From Microbacterium schleiferi (GTDB lineage Bacteria; Actinomycetota; Actinomycetes; Actinomycetales; Microbacteriaceae), in NCBI RefSeq assembly GCF_015565955.1, contig NZ_CP064760.1, forward strand, positions 1,302,001 to 1,366,000: a DNA stretch of 64,000 nucleotides, read 5' to 3'. The stretch's first letter is position 1, and each line of letters begins with the position of its first letter. Under the pieces are notes generated by a model. It had not been told where the DNA came from, made no database searches, and saw only the letters and a list, made by a program, of their open reading frames with translations. Both the position numbers and the translations under genes were made by a program. This document shows, in pieces, positions 55,035 through 63,812 of this stretch.

Positions 55035-55376
55035 TCACACCCGGAGGCGGTCCGGCAGGACCCGCACCTCCCAGCCGGTCGCGGCGGCTATCGCTTCGCG
55101 CAGCGCTTCGGCTTGCGAGCGGGCCGCGGCGCGAGACTCGCTCGAGAACACATCGATCGTCAGCGGCGGTGGTTCGCCGAACTTCGGAATCTCGATCACC
55201 GTTCGGGCGCCCGAGGGCAGGGCGACAGCGGCCCGCGGCGTGCCGGCGTCCGTGATCACTCCGCCAGCGGCGCTTGCAACGATCGTGAGAGCGTCGAGCT
55301 TGGTGGTCGCGGTGTCGGCGACGAGGGTTGCCACGTAGGCGGTCGGCGCAGCATCCATGCACACAGTGTGACGCAT
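55035..55376 (-). CDS. Hypothetical protein
   Basis: 113 residues, cytoplasmic, no transmembrane segment. It has alternating strand-like stretches (TKLDALTIVASAAGGVITDAG, PRAAVALPSGARTVIEIP) and a helical C-terminal part. Family not recognised. It lies in the same direction as, and 39 bp downstream of, the pyruvate-kinase-like gene. Confidence 0.6.
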   Translation of the reverse strand: MRHTVCMDAAPTAYVATLVADTATTKLDALTIVASAAGGVITDAGTPRAAVALPSGARTVIEIPKFGEPPPLTIDVFSSESRAAARSQAEALREAIAAATGWEVRVLPDRLRV

Positions 55377-55415
55377 GGCCGACGCGCCGGGGCCGGCGAA
55401 GCCCGATCGATGCGT

Positions 55416-57230
55416 TCAGCTCTCGTGCGACCAGGCCCGCAGCCGTCGCAGTAGCGGACGCTTTTTCTCGAGGTGGCCGTGCATGCGCCGCAGGATGTCG
55501 TCGAGCGCTTCGATGGCCTCCTCGATGTGGGGTCCTTTGTTGAGCATGACGCATTCCGCCCGCTCGCCGGCTGCGGCATCCGTCACCTCGGCACGGGTGG
55601 GTACGCCGCTGCCGGCGAGCGAATCCAGCACCTGCGTCGCCCAGATCACGGGAACGTGCGCGGCCTCGCAGAGCCACAGGATCTCTTCCTGCACCTCGGC
55701 CAGCCGCTCCCAGCCCGCCTCGACTCCCAGGTCTCCTCGGGCGATCATGACGCCCACCCGGGGCGCTGCATGAGCGCAAGGAGGATCTCGGGAGGGCCCG
55801 GAACGCACGAACTGTCTCGATCTTGACGACGACACCGAGGTGCCCGGCGGAGCGCGCGTCGAGTTCGTCGAACAATCGCTCGACGTCAGCGGGTGAGCGC
55901 GCGAAGGAGAGCTGGACGATGTCGGTCACCCCGACGATCTCGGTGAGATCGCTCAGGTCGTCGTCGGTCAGGGCTGAGATCGGCAGGTCGGTGTCGGGGA
56001 GGTTGATGCCCTTCTCGGCACGCAGCTTCGTCCCCTTCGGCGCAGCCAGTGTCACCTCCACCTCGGCGAACCGGTGCCCGTCGCTCATGCCGACAGCGCG
56101 CACGAACCCCTCGATCTTGCCGTCGTCGAACAGCACGCGATCGCCGACCCGGATCACCTCGAGCGCTTCCGGCAACGTGCATCCGACGCGGTGCCGGCCC
56201 TCGTGGGTGAACCCCGGTTCCGTATCGGGGCGAAGTTCGATGATCTCGCCCCGATGGACCCGCAACGCCTGGTCCACGGGTGGCAGCGCGGCCACTCGAA
56301 TCTCGCGGCCATCGACATCCAGCAGCGTGCCCGTCCCGATGTACGCCGTGCGGTCGCCGTCGATCCGCGCCCCGCCGTCCCGCAGCGCAACAACGGTCAT
56401 GTACCGCGAACGACCCCGGGTATCGGTGAACTCGACGGTGTCATCGATCCGCAGGTGAGTGACCCACGCGGCATCCGTCACGGGGATCTCGCCCGGGGGC
56501 GGCGCGGAGCCGTCGGCGCGGGGCGCGACAAGCCACACGGATGCCGGCTCGATCACCCGTCCGAGCGCATCGCGCGTGGGCGACACTTTCACCACCCGCG
56601 GTCCCGGCGCGAGCGGGCCGGTGCGCAGCTTGGGTCCCGCGAGGTCGGTCGCGATACGGATGTCGGTGCCGGCGTCCCGAACGTGCCGGGCCATCCGCGT
56701 CCACGCGCGGGAATCGTCGTGCGCACAGTTGATCCGGGCGACATCCATTCCCGCCGACACGAACCGCGCCACGAGCGCCGGATCATCGGCGGCCGCGCTC
56801 GGCAGCGTCACCATGATCCGTGTCTGGCGGTCTTCGGCGGTGCCACCCAGCAGCGCCGCGGCGTGCACACTCAGGGGAGCGGGGACAGGGGCCCGCCCAT
56901 CCGCTCCGGGTTCCTCCCGGTCTGCCAGCGCGCCCTGCCCCAGGGCGGCGTCGATCGTGCCCAGGACGGCATCGAGGTTGTGCAACACATCGGATTCCAT
57001 GCGCCCGAGCGAGGAGAGCCCCTCGGCGGTCAAACGATCCTGGAGGTCGCGCAGATCCCGCGACCGCAGGGCGACATAGCGGACGAGGTTGGCGGCGCCG
57101 GGGCATGGATCGGGTGCACCCGGGCGAGGGGAGCGGATGCCGCCCGTTCGGCCTCCTCAGCTGCCGATCTGAGCGCCACCAGCTCGGCGCGAAGGGAAAC
57201 GAGCCGTTGTGAGCGATCGCTATCGAGCAT
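55416..57230 (-). pseudogene. Atypical pyruvate kinase with N-terminal extension, three frameshifts in this sequence
   Basis: Starts ATG at 57230 (MLDSDRSQRLVSLRAELV). Single bases added at 57100-57103, 55790-55792 and 55760-55763 give one 605-residue protein. A helical N-terminal extension of about 130 residues is followed by the pyruvate kinase barrel: RIMVTLPSAAADDPALVARF, ATDLAGPKLRTG, a B domain, [62 protein letters not shown] and [10 protein letters not shown]. The usual C-terminal regulatory domain is missing. It is a second-type pyruvate kinase; activity is likely because the Lys/Glu/Asp residues are kept. Confidence 0.87.
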
Positions 57231-57313
57231 CCTCCGACCTCCCTCTTCGACGCTAGCGCTCAGCGTCACGGCGCGGCAGGGTGCGAGACGGGAATATGCG
57301 CGGCGGCCGCGTC

Positions 57314-58399
57314 TCAGGCGGGTACGACGTCGGCGACGGTGACGGTGTGCCCGCCCGCGATCATGGCGCGGGCGCAGGCGATGTCGAGGCGCGCGATAGC
57401 GAGCCCCGGGTGGTCGAGCGTGTCAGTGTCGGTCGGTGGCTGAAGCGCTGCCTCAATGGCGGCGTGATCAATGACGACGCCGTATTGTTCGGCCAGCTGG
57501 GTGGCTACCGGCACGACCAAGCCGCGGACGACGTTCTCGTCCCAGGGCTGCAGCTCCAGGATGACGAGGCGATCAGACAGGGCGCCGTAGAACTGCGCGA
57601 TTCTCTTCTCGTACGGGGCGGTCACGGTGATGACCAGGCGTGCGAGGGGAAATCGCTCGGATTGCCAGATCTCGCGGAGGATCGACACGTCCGGCTCCGT
57701 GGTCCCGAGACGTGCGAGTTCGTCAACGTCTTCGACGACGACAACGGTGCGCCGCGTCAGCGCCGACAGCGTGTCACGCAGCAGCATTGCCGGCTCGCCG
57801 TCGACGGTCGTGCCCGGATCGAAGAAGAGCGTGGGCAGCGGGTCTTCAAGATCGAGCAGGAGTCGCGCGATCTCGGCGGCGAGGCTCGTCTTACCGCATC
57901 CGCGTCGCCCGACAAGGGCGGGGATCAGCGGCTGATCGCTGAGCAGATACGCGGCGACATCGAGGGCTTCCCGCCCACGAAGCAAGCCCGCAAGCGGGTC
58001 CGCGCGTACCGCGGGTGCGTCACCGTCGGCTGCTCCGGCGTCGTCGGCGTCCTCGGAGCGCTGACGACTCGGGGTGCTCTCCTCCGGCAACAGATCGGCG
58101 ACCGCGAGATCTCCCCGCAGCGCGGCGTGCAACCGCATCGCCAGTGCTGCGGCATCCGGCGAGGCCGTGATCATGTTGCGAACTTCGGCTTCGTTGCCGA
58201 TCGTCTGTCCTGCCGCGAGAAGACGGTGCAGGAGCGGTTCGCCTTCGTTGCCGAACGCGTCGCGAAACTCGCCGCTCCAGTTTTGGGCGAACGCGGATGC
58301 GGCGTGCGTCACCGTCGCGTGGTCCGAGCCCCAGCGCTTGGCCTCAGCCTTCGCCAGACCCACGAGCCCGCGGATGGACAGCGAGTCCGTCGCGCGCAT
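57314..58399 (-). CDS. Single-module AAA ATPase with N-terminal Clp-like domain
   Basis: 361 residues from ATG at 58399. An N-terminal helical domain of about 110 residues (SIRGLVGLAKAEAKRWGSDHATVTHA and LLHRLLAAGQTIGNEAEV) resembles Clp N-domains. It is followed by Walker A GRRGCGKTSLAAEI, Walker B TVVVVEDVDEL and a sensor region (LVITVTAPYEKRIAQF). It has one AAA module, not the two of ClpB/ClpC, and lacks a ClpP-binding loop that I can see. Partner unknown. Confidence 0.8.
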   Translation of the reverse strand: MRATDSLSIRGLVGLAKAEAKRWGSDHATVTHAASAFAQNWSGEFRDAFGNEGEPLLHRLLAAGQTIGNEAEVRNMITASPDAAALAMRLHAALRGDLAVADLLPEESTPSRQRSEDADDAGAADGDAPAVRADPLAGLLRGREALDVAAYLLSDQPLIPALVGRRGCGKTSLAAEIARLLLDLEDPLPTLFFDPGTTVDGEPAMLLRDTLSALTRRTVVVVEDVDELARLGTTEPDVSILREIWQSERFPLARLVITVTAPYEKRIAQFYGALSDRLVILELQPWDENVVRGLVVPVATQLAEQYGVVIDHAAIEAALQPPTDTDTLDHPGLAIARLDIACARAMIAGGHTVTVADVVPA

Positions 58400-58514
58400 C
58401 GATCCCTCCCTGCGCCGAGGGCGCGGGTCGTCGCCGCGACGCTTGATAACAGTTGTAGCGCGGTTCTGGCGTTTCCCACTACTGCTCGCGGGTGAGCCTG
58501 CCAGACTCACAGCT

Positions 58515-58892
58515 ATGAGAACCAGAGCATTGAGTGCAGTTGTCGCCGGTGTCTTCGCCGTGTCGATCGCCCTGAGCGGTTGCTCGCAGAGCAACGAGCC
58601 CGTCATCGCCCCGGTGACGATGGATGCCGGTGAGCTGCAGGGACAGACTGTTGAGCTGATCGTCGACCAGGTGTTGAACATCAACACCGGCGATCTGGCG
58701 GTCGAGAGCTACAGCGGTGAGGTCGCAGACACGGCTGTTGCGGAGTTCGTCGCCGGCTACACCGACGGTTCCGCGACGTTCAACCCGGGAGTCAAGGCGT
58801 TGAGTGTGGGGACGACCGAGGTTGTGCTCTCCAACAGCGACGGCGGCATCCAGGACGTCACCTTCACCGTCGAGGTCACCGAGAAGAAGTGA
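58515..58892 (+). CDS. Small lipoprotein
   Basis: 125 residues. Lipobox SIALSGC (Cys23), then a single beta-sandwich-like domain of about 100 residues with TVELIVDQVLNINTGDLAVESYSGEVAD and a terminal VTFTVEVTEKK, similar in feel to bacterial Ig-like folds. No family assigned. A strong hairpin follows its stop. Divergent from the AAA ATPase gene. Confidence 0.75.
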   Translation: MRTRALSAVVAGVFAVSIALSGCSQSNEPVIAPVTMDAGELQGQTVELIVDQVLNINTGDLAVESYSGEVADTAVAEFVAGYTDGSATFNPGVKALSVGTTEVVLSNSDGGIQDVTFTVEVTEKK

Positions 58893-58895
58893 CCG

Positions 58896-58922
58896 ATGCC
58901 CCGCGAGCCGCTCGCGGGGCAT
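58896..58922. terminator. 12-bp perfect hairpin
   Basis: ATGCCCCGCGAG (58896-58907), loop CCG, and its exact complement (58911-58922), followed by ATTCT. It directly follows the lipoprotein stop and likely terminates that transcript 11 bp before the alcohol dehydrogenase start. Confidence 0.75.
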
Positions 58923-58933
58923 ATTCTCGAGCC

Positions 58934-59983
58934 ATGCGTGCAACCGTCATTCATGGTGCCCGAGACGTCCGCCTGGAATCCGTTGCGGATCCGGTTTTAT
59001 CGACCGGTGGGGACGCGATCGTCCGTGTTGTCGCAGCCTGCGTGTGCGGCTCGGACCTCTGGTCATACCGGGGGATCGCGCCCACCGGCGAGCCGCACCG
59101 CATCGGACATGAGTTCATCGGCGTCGTCGAAGCCGTTGGTGACCAGGTTGATCGCGTGCGTGCCGGTGACTTCGTCATCGCGCCGTTCTACGTGTGCGAC
59201 AACACCTGTGTGAACTGCCGCAACGGGGTGAGTACCTCGTGCCTCACGGGCGGATGGTGGGGCCAGGACGACCGGTTCGGCGGCTTTGCCGACGGCGGGC
59301 AAGGTGAGCGCGTTCGGGTGCCGCTGGCCGACGGAACCCTCGTGGTCGTTCCCGGGCCTGTGACAGACGACGAGATTCCGGGCCTCTTGGCGTTGGCCGA
59401 CGTGATGGGAACCGGTCACCACGCCGCTCTCAGCGCCGGCGTGCAGCCCGGTGACACCGTCGTGGTCGTCGGTGACGGCGCGGTGGGTCTGTGTGCGGTG
59501 ATCGCCGCGAAGCGCCTGGGCGCGACGAAGATCATCGCGATGTCCCGCAATCCTCAGCGGCAAGAACTCGCGTGGGAGTTCGGCGCGACACACGTCATTG
59601 CCGAGCGTGGTGACGAGGGTGTCGCGGCCGTCCAGCAACTCACGCAGGGCATCGGTGCCGACCGTGTGCTGGAGTGCGTCGGGACCAAGGAGTCGATGGC
59701 CCAGGCTCTCGCCTCAGCCCGCCCCGGCGGACGCGTCGGGTTCGTCGGTGTTCCCGCTGGGGGCCCAGAGCTGCCGGTTCGCGACATGTTCAACCGCAAC
59801 GTCGGTGTCGTCGGCGGTGTTGCTCCGGTTCGCGGGTACATCGAAGAGTTGCTGCCCGATGTGCGGTCCGGGGCTATCGAGCCGGGCAAGGTCTTCGACC
59901 TCGAGCTCCCGCTGAGCGAGGTTGCCGAAGCCTACGCGGCGATGGACGAACGGCGAGCGACGAAGGTGCTGCTGCGTCCGTAG
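58934..59983 (+). CDS. Zinc-dependent medium-chain alcohol dehydrogenase
   Basis: 349 residues. Catalytic zinc ligands in VCGSDLWSY and GHEFIGVVE; structural zinc cysteines in CDNTCVNCRNGVSTSC; Rossmann motif VVVVGDGAVGLCAVIAAKRLGA. The family includes threonine and alcohol dehydrogenases; the substrate is not set by sequence. The longer in-frame start within the preceding lipoprotein gene is rejected. Followed by a LuxR regulator. Confidence 0.92.
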   Translation: MRATVIHGARDVRLESVADPVLSTGGDAIVRVVAACVCGSDLWSYRGIAPTGEPHRIGHEFIGVVEAVGDQVDRVRAGDFVIAPFYVCDNTCVNCRNGVSTSCLTGGWWGQDDRFGGFADGGQGERVRVPLADGTLVVVPGPVTDDEIPGLLALADVMGTGHHAALSAGVQPGDTVVVVGDGAVGLCAVIAAKRLGATKIIAMSRNPQRQELAWEFGATHVIAERGDEGVAAVQQLTQGIGADRVLECVGTKESMAQALASARPGGRVGFVGVPAGGPELPVRDMFNRNVGVVGGVAPVRGYIEELLPDVRSGAIEPGKVFDLELPLSEVAEAYAAMDERRATKVLLRP

Positions 59984-60062
59984 TCGTGGCGGCAGAGCAC
60001 CGACGCATCGCGGGGGACTTTCGTCGCAGGTCATCCGGGACGTTCTCTGTAACAATGTTCGG

Positions 60063-60986
60063 ATGCAGCTCGAGGCGGAGGATTACGCGGCGATCCTCGA
60101 CGTTCTCGAATCGGTCGCCGGCTCACACGACACGCGAGACTATGCCGCGCGGGTGAGCGCCGGGCTGTACCGGCTGCTGCCCTGCCAGGGCGCTTCGTGC
60201 ACCGAGATCGACGTCACAGGACGCCGCGTCGTCGCCGAGCCGGCGCCACCGTTCCCGTCGGGGTGGATCGCCCAGTACGGGCCGGCCTTCGAGAAGTTCG
60301 CTTGGCAGCATCCGCTGTTCGAGAAGCTCCTGTCGGGTCAGCGCGTCGGACCCATCGCGTGGAGCGTCGACGGGGCTGAGCGCTCGTTCGCCCGCACCGA
60401 GCTCTACCGCTCGTTCTACGAACCCAACGGTGTGCGCAGCCAGGTCGTGCTCATTTTTCCGACCGCTCACGGGACGTCGATGGTCATCACCATCGACTGC
60501 GCCGCGGCGCATCCGTGCGGGCAGCGAGAGGCAGCTGTGCTGTCCACGATTGCGCCGCTGCTGGAGAACAGCTACCGCTTGGTGAGCAGAGCCGAGGGGC
60601 ATCTCGTCTGGCCGTTCGCGGATGGCGTGCAGGACACGACGGTCGATCAGGCCCTGTCTGCTCCCGACCCGGCAGCGCTCGCGCCCGCCGGTGCCCAACC
60701 CGCCGGAATCACGATCGATGACGCGCAGCTACGCGCCCATAAGGCGTTGCGGTCGGCGGGGTTGACGGCACGCCAGGCTGAGATCGCGCTCATGGTGGCC
60801 AGCGGCGCCGCCACCTCCCAGATCGCCATGTCGCTGCAGATCTCGACGGGTACCGTGCGCAAGCACCTCGAAGCCGTGCACGCGACGCTCGGCGTGACCA
60901 GCCGTGCTGCTGTCGCAGCGACGGTCATGCGTCTCGTGCACCCCGAGGCGGCCGACATTCTGCTTCGGCCGCTGGTTTCGGGCTGA
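60063..60986 (+). CDS. LuxR-family transcriptional regulator
   Basis: 307 residues. The C-terminal LuxR HTH reads LTARQAEIALMVASGAATSQIAMSLQISTGTVRKHLEAVHATLGV. The N-terminal 200 residues form a GAF-like or PAS-like sensor domain of unknown ligand. No receiver domain is present, so it is not a typical response regulator. It follows the alcohol dehydrogenase in the same direction and may control it. Confidence 0.88.
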   Translation: MQLEAEDYAAILDVLESVAGSHDTRDYAARVSAGLYRLLPCQGASCTEIDVTGRRVVAEPAPPFPSGWIAQYGPAFEKFAWQHPLFEKLLSGQRVGPIAWSVDGAERSFARTELYRSFYEPNGVRSQVVLIFPTAHGTSMVITIDCAAAHPCGQREAAVLSTIAPLLENSYRLVSRAEGHLVWPFADGVQDTTVDQALSAPDPAALAPAGAQPAGITIDDAQLRAHKALRSAGLTARQAEIALMVASGAATSQIAMSLQISTGTVRKHLEAVHATLGVTSRAAVAATVMRLVHPEAADILLRPLVSG

Positions 60987-61008
60987 CGCCCGCCGCGCCC
61001 CCTCGGAC

Positions 61009-61073
61009 ACTGCACCGGCGGTCCCATCGGTGGCCTCGGGTTCCACGATCAGTGGCGGGTCCGCCGGTGCAGT
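61009..61073. repeat. 13-bp perfect inverted repeat with 39-bp loop
   Basis: ACTGCACCGGCGG at 61009-61021 and its exact complement at 61061-61073, in the 236-bp gap between the LuxR regulator and the DUF427 gene. A second small palindrome-like segment (GAGCGTCCCTGCTCGGG) follows. It may terminate the regulator transcript. No gene is seen in the gap. Confidence 0.5.
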
Positions 61074-61222
61074 CCCTGAGCGTCCCTGCTCGGGACCCAC
61101 GACGATCCCGGATGCTGTGACGCTCCCCTCCGCATCCGACCGTAGGTGGCCGGCTCTGATCCGGCCATACGACATTTCGCGTAGCTGAAGGTTTGGTGAC
61201 GCGATGACCGTACGCTGGCACC

Positions 61223-61719
61223 ATGCGCACACCGAGACCCGATCCCGTCGGCCCGGGGCAGGAGTCAGTCTGGGACTACCCGCGCCCGCCGCGCCTCGAG
61301 CACGTCGATCGGCGCATCGTCGTCGAGTTCGCCGGATCGGTGATCATCGATACCCGGGATGTGGTCCGGGTGCTCGAGACGAGTCATCCGCCGGCGTACT
61401 ACCTTCCGATCGACGCTTTTGCCGAGGGGCTCTGCGCCCGGGCGAGGGAACATCGTTCTGCGAGTACAAGGGGCGGGCTGCGTACTTCGACATCGTGGCG
61501 AACGGGCGGGTTGCATCGCGCGTCGCCTGGACCTACCCGCAGCCCTCGCCCGGCTTCGAGGACCTCGCCGGTCGCGTTGCGCTGTACCCCGGCCCGATGG
61601 ATCGTTGCACCGTCGATGGTGAGGTCGTCACGCCCCAGCCCGGCGGCTTCTACGGCGGGTGGATCACGAGCGACATCCGTGGCCCTGTGAAGGGCGTGCC
61701 CGGTTCCAGCGGCTGGTAG
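61223..61719 (+). pseudogene. DUF427 protein, frameshifted in this sequence
   Basis: Begins MRTPRPDPVGPGQESVWDYP, the usual DUF427 start. One G added in the run 61426-61429 gives PIDAFAEGALRPGEGTSFCEYKG and continues to PQPGGFYGGWITSDIRGPVKG, 165 residues. The family core (VWDYPRPPRLE...VIIDTRDVVRVLETSHPPAYYLP and GRAAYFD..) is recognisable. Function unknown. The frameshift fits the common homopolymer pattern. Confidence 0.86.
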
Positions 61720-61737
61720 CGCGCGGGCGGTCGAGGG

Positions 61738-62384
61738 CTAAGGGCCGTCGAGCTCGATGTCTCCGGCATCGTCGATCTCGGGGCCCGTGGTCAGCAGCAC
61801 CTCCGCGTCTAGCGTCAGGTCGATGACGTCGCGCAGCAGGCCTCCCAGGGTGGTCGCGCGCAGCAGGCGGAACTGATCCAGTTGGCCCAGCGGCGCGATG
61901 GCAGCCAGCTGCCAGGCGGATTCCACCGGGTCTTCCGACAGCTCGACGTTCGGGTCCCAGCGGACGTCGCTGAACTCGGCGGCCCGCGCGAGCACCCGGC
62001 GGACGATCTGTTCGGCCTCCGCGTGGAGGGGCGCCAGCTCCTCGTTCCACTCCAGCTCCGGCAGCGCGGTCACGGATGCTGCGGGGTAGGGGGCGTCCTC
62101 GAGCCACCGATCAACGGCAACCCGGGCCCCACCCACAGCGACCACGTGGATGTCATCCGCCCGCGGGTCGACCTGCAGGATCCGAGCCATCGTGCCGACC
62201 GAGAAACGCTGATCGCCACCCCTGCCTCGCTGCCCCGCTCGATGAGGACCACACCGAAGGACGGTTCGTCATCATCGAGGACGCGGCCGAGCATCATCAG
62301 GTACCGCTGCTCGAAGATGCGCAGCGCGAGCGGTGTGTGCGGGAACAACACCGTGCCGAGCGGGAACATCGCGACATCCGCCAT
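61738..62384 (-). pseudogene. Lon N-terminal (PUA-like) domain protein, frameshifted in this sequence
   Basis: Starts ATG at 62384: MADVAMFPLGTVLFPHTPLALRIFEQRYLMML, a typical LON-substrate-binding domain start. One base added at plus-strand 62219-62222 reads SEAGGGDQRFSVGTMARILQVDP and on to the stop at 61738, 215 residues. Stand-alone LON domains without ATPase or protease are found in many actinobacteria; the role is unknown. Confidence 0.87.
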
Positions 62385-62403
62385 GCCCCCAGTCAACCAG
62401 CGA

Positions 62404-62793
62404 TTACTGGCGCGGGGTTCGCCGTCGGATGATCAGTGCGACCACCGCGCGCCACCCGACGAGGAAGACCGCGAGGACGATCGACGCAACGATCACGAAC
62501 GCGGTCTGCACGCCCTGCCCGCTGATGGCACGCAGGAGCATGCCACCGATCACGGTGTAGAGCCAGACGGCGACGCCGGCATTCAGGATCGCGAGCGGGA
62601 ACCGCCAGAGGCGCATCGTGAGCCATCCGACCAGGAGAGCGACCAGGAAGGGCCAGGTGGTCTGCGCGAGGCCGAGGCCGTCAGGACCGATCACCTCTTC
62701 TCCGTGGCTTGCGCGCCCGATCGCGGCGAAGACGACGACCAGCACGACATCCACCGCGAGGGCGATCGCGACAGTGCGCGGTGCCGGCAACAC
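62404..62793 (-). CDS. DUF3054 membrane protein
   Basis: 129 residues from GTG at 62793. Four membrane helices and the family segment VVVFAAIGRASHGEEVIGPDGLG followed by TTWPFLVALLVGWL. Function unknown. If one base were lost in the G-run 62794-62797, as in so many neighbours, the gene would begin at ATG 62828 (MSSAPEPGRPSP) and be 141 residues long. Confidence 0.86.
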   Translation of the reverse strand: MLPAPRTVAIALAVDVVLVVVFAAIGRASHGEEVIGPDGLGLAQTTWPFLVALLVGWLTMRLWRFPLAILNAGVAVWLYTVIGGMLLRAISGQGVQTAFVIVASIVLAVFLVGWRAVVALIIRRRTPRQ

Positions 62794-62876
62794 GGGGAGG
62801 GGCGGCCGGGTTCAGGGGCTGAGCTCATGCATCCAGTCTGCCCGGATGACCGTGGATCCCGGGCTAATCTTGTGCG

Positions 62877-63794
62877 GTGGCACTGTCGAAGATCCTGCTC
62901 TACTACCGGTTCACGCCGATCACCGACCCCACCGCGGTGCGGCTGTGGCAGCGGGACCTCTGCGAGCTGCTGGGGCTGCGGGGCCGCATCCTGATCTCGA
63001 AGGATGGCATCAACGCGACCGTCGGTGGCGAGCTCGGCGCGATGAAGACCTACTGGCGCAAGACGCGTCAGTACCCGGGATTCGGTGACATCGACTTCAA
63101 GTGGTCGGAGGGAAGCGGGCTCGACGCCGACGGGCGGAGCCTGGACTTCCCGCGCCTGTCGGTCAAGGTGCGCGATGAGATCGTGAGCTTCGGCGCGCCG
63201 GGGGAGCTGCGCGTCGAGGGTGCGGGCGTCGTCGGTGGCGGCACGCACCTGTCGCCGGGCGCCGTGCACAAGCTCGTCGAGGAGCGCGGCGATGACGTCG
63301 TCTTCTTCGACGGCCGCAACGCCTTCGAGGCCGAGATCGGGCGCTTCAAGAACGCGGTGGTGCCGGATGTCGCGACAACCCGGGACTTCGTCGCAGAACT
63401 GGAATCGGGACGATACGACCACCTCAAAGACAAGCCGGTCGTGACGTACTGCACGGGTGGCATCCGCTGTGAAGTGCTCTCGAGCCTCATGGTCTCGCGC
63501 GGCTTCGCGGAGGTCTACCAGATGGATGGCGGAATCGTCCGCTACGGCGAGAGCTTCGGCAACACCGGGCTCTGGGAGGGTGCGCTCTACGTCTTCGACG
63601 GCCGGGAGTCGGTCACGTTCGGCACAAACGCCGCAACGATCGGGGCGTGCGCGACATGTGGCGCCGCCTCATCACGCATGGTCAACTGCGCGGACGAGGA
63701 CTGCCGGGTGCGCGTCGTACAGTGCGAGGAATGCACGGATGCGGCATCCGCCCGGTGCGCCCGTCATGGCGTCTCGGGCACCGTGGCCGCCTGA
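62877..63794 (+). CDS. trhO: tRNA uridine(34) hydroxylase TrhO/YceA
   Basis: 305 residues from GTG at 62877. An N-terminal acylphosphatase-like domain ([24 protein letters not shown]...[16 protein letters not shown]) precedes the rhodanese domain with the active loop [15 protein letters not shown], and a Cys-rich C-terminal tail (CATCGAA...[16 protein letters not shown]). TrhO makes 5-hydroxyuridine at tRNA position 34 in an oxygen-dependent way. Confidence 0.93.
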   Translation: MALSKILLYYRFTPITDPTAVRLWQRDLCELLGLRGRILISKDGINATVGGELGAMKTYWRKTRQYPGFGDIDFKWSEGSGLDADGRSLDFPRLSVKVRDEIVSFGAPGELRVEGAGVVGGGTHLSPGAVHKLVEERGDDVVFFDGRNAFEAEIGRFKNAVVPDVATTRDFVAELESGRYDHLKDKPVVTYCTGGIRCEVLSSLMVSRGFAEVYQMDGGIVRYGESFGNTGLWEGALYVFDGRESVTFGTNAATIGACATCGAASSRMVNCADEDCRVRVVQCEECTDAASARCARHGVSGTVAA

Positions 63795-63812
63795 CACCGG
63801 TACGCGCCCTGG

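Noticed and set aside
446..62222. Programmed ribosomal frameshifting as an explanation of the split frames
   Set aside because: Fifteen events in unrelated genes, all fixed by one added G/C, without slippery heptamers or conserved downstream structures; a sequence artefact is simpler.
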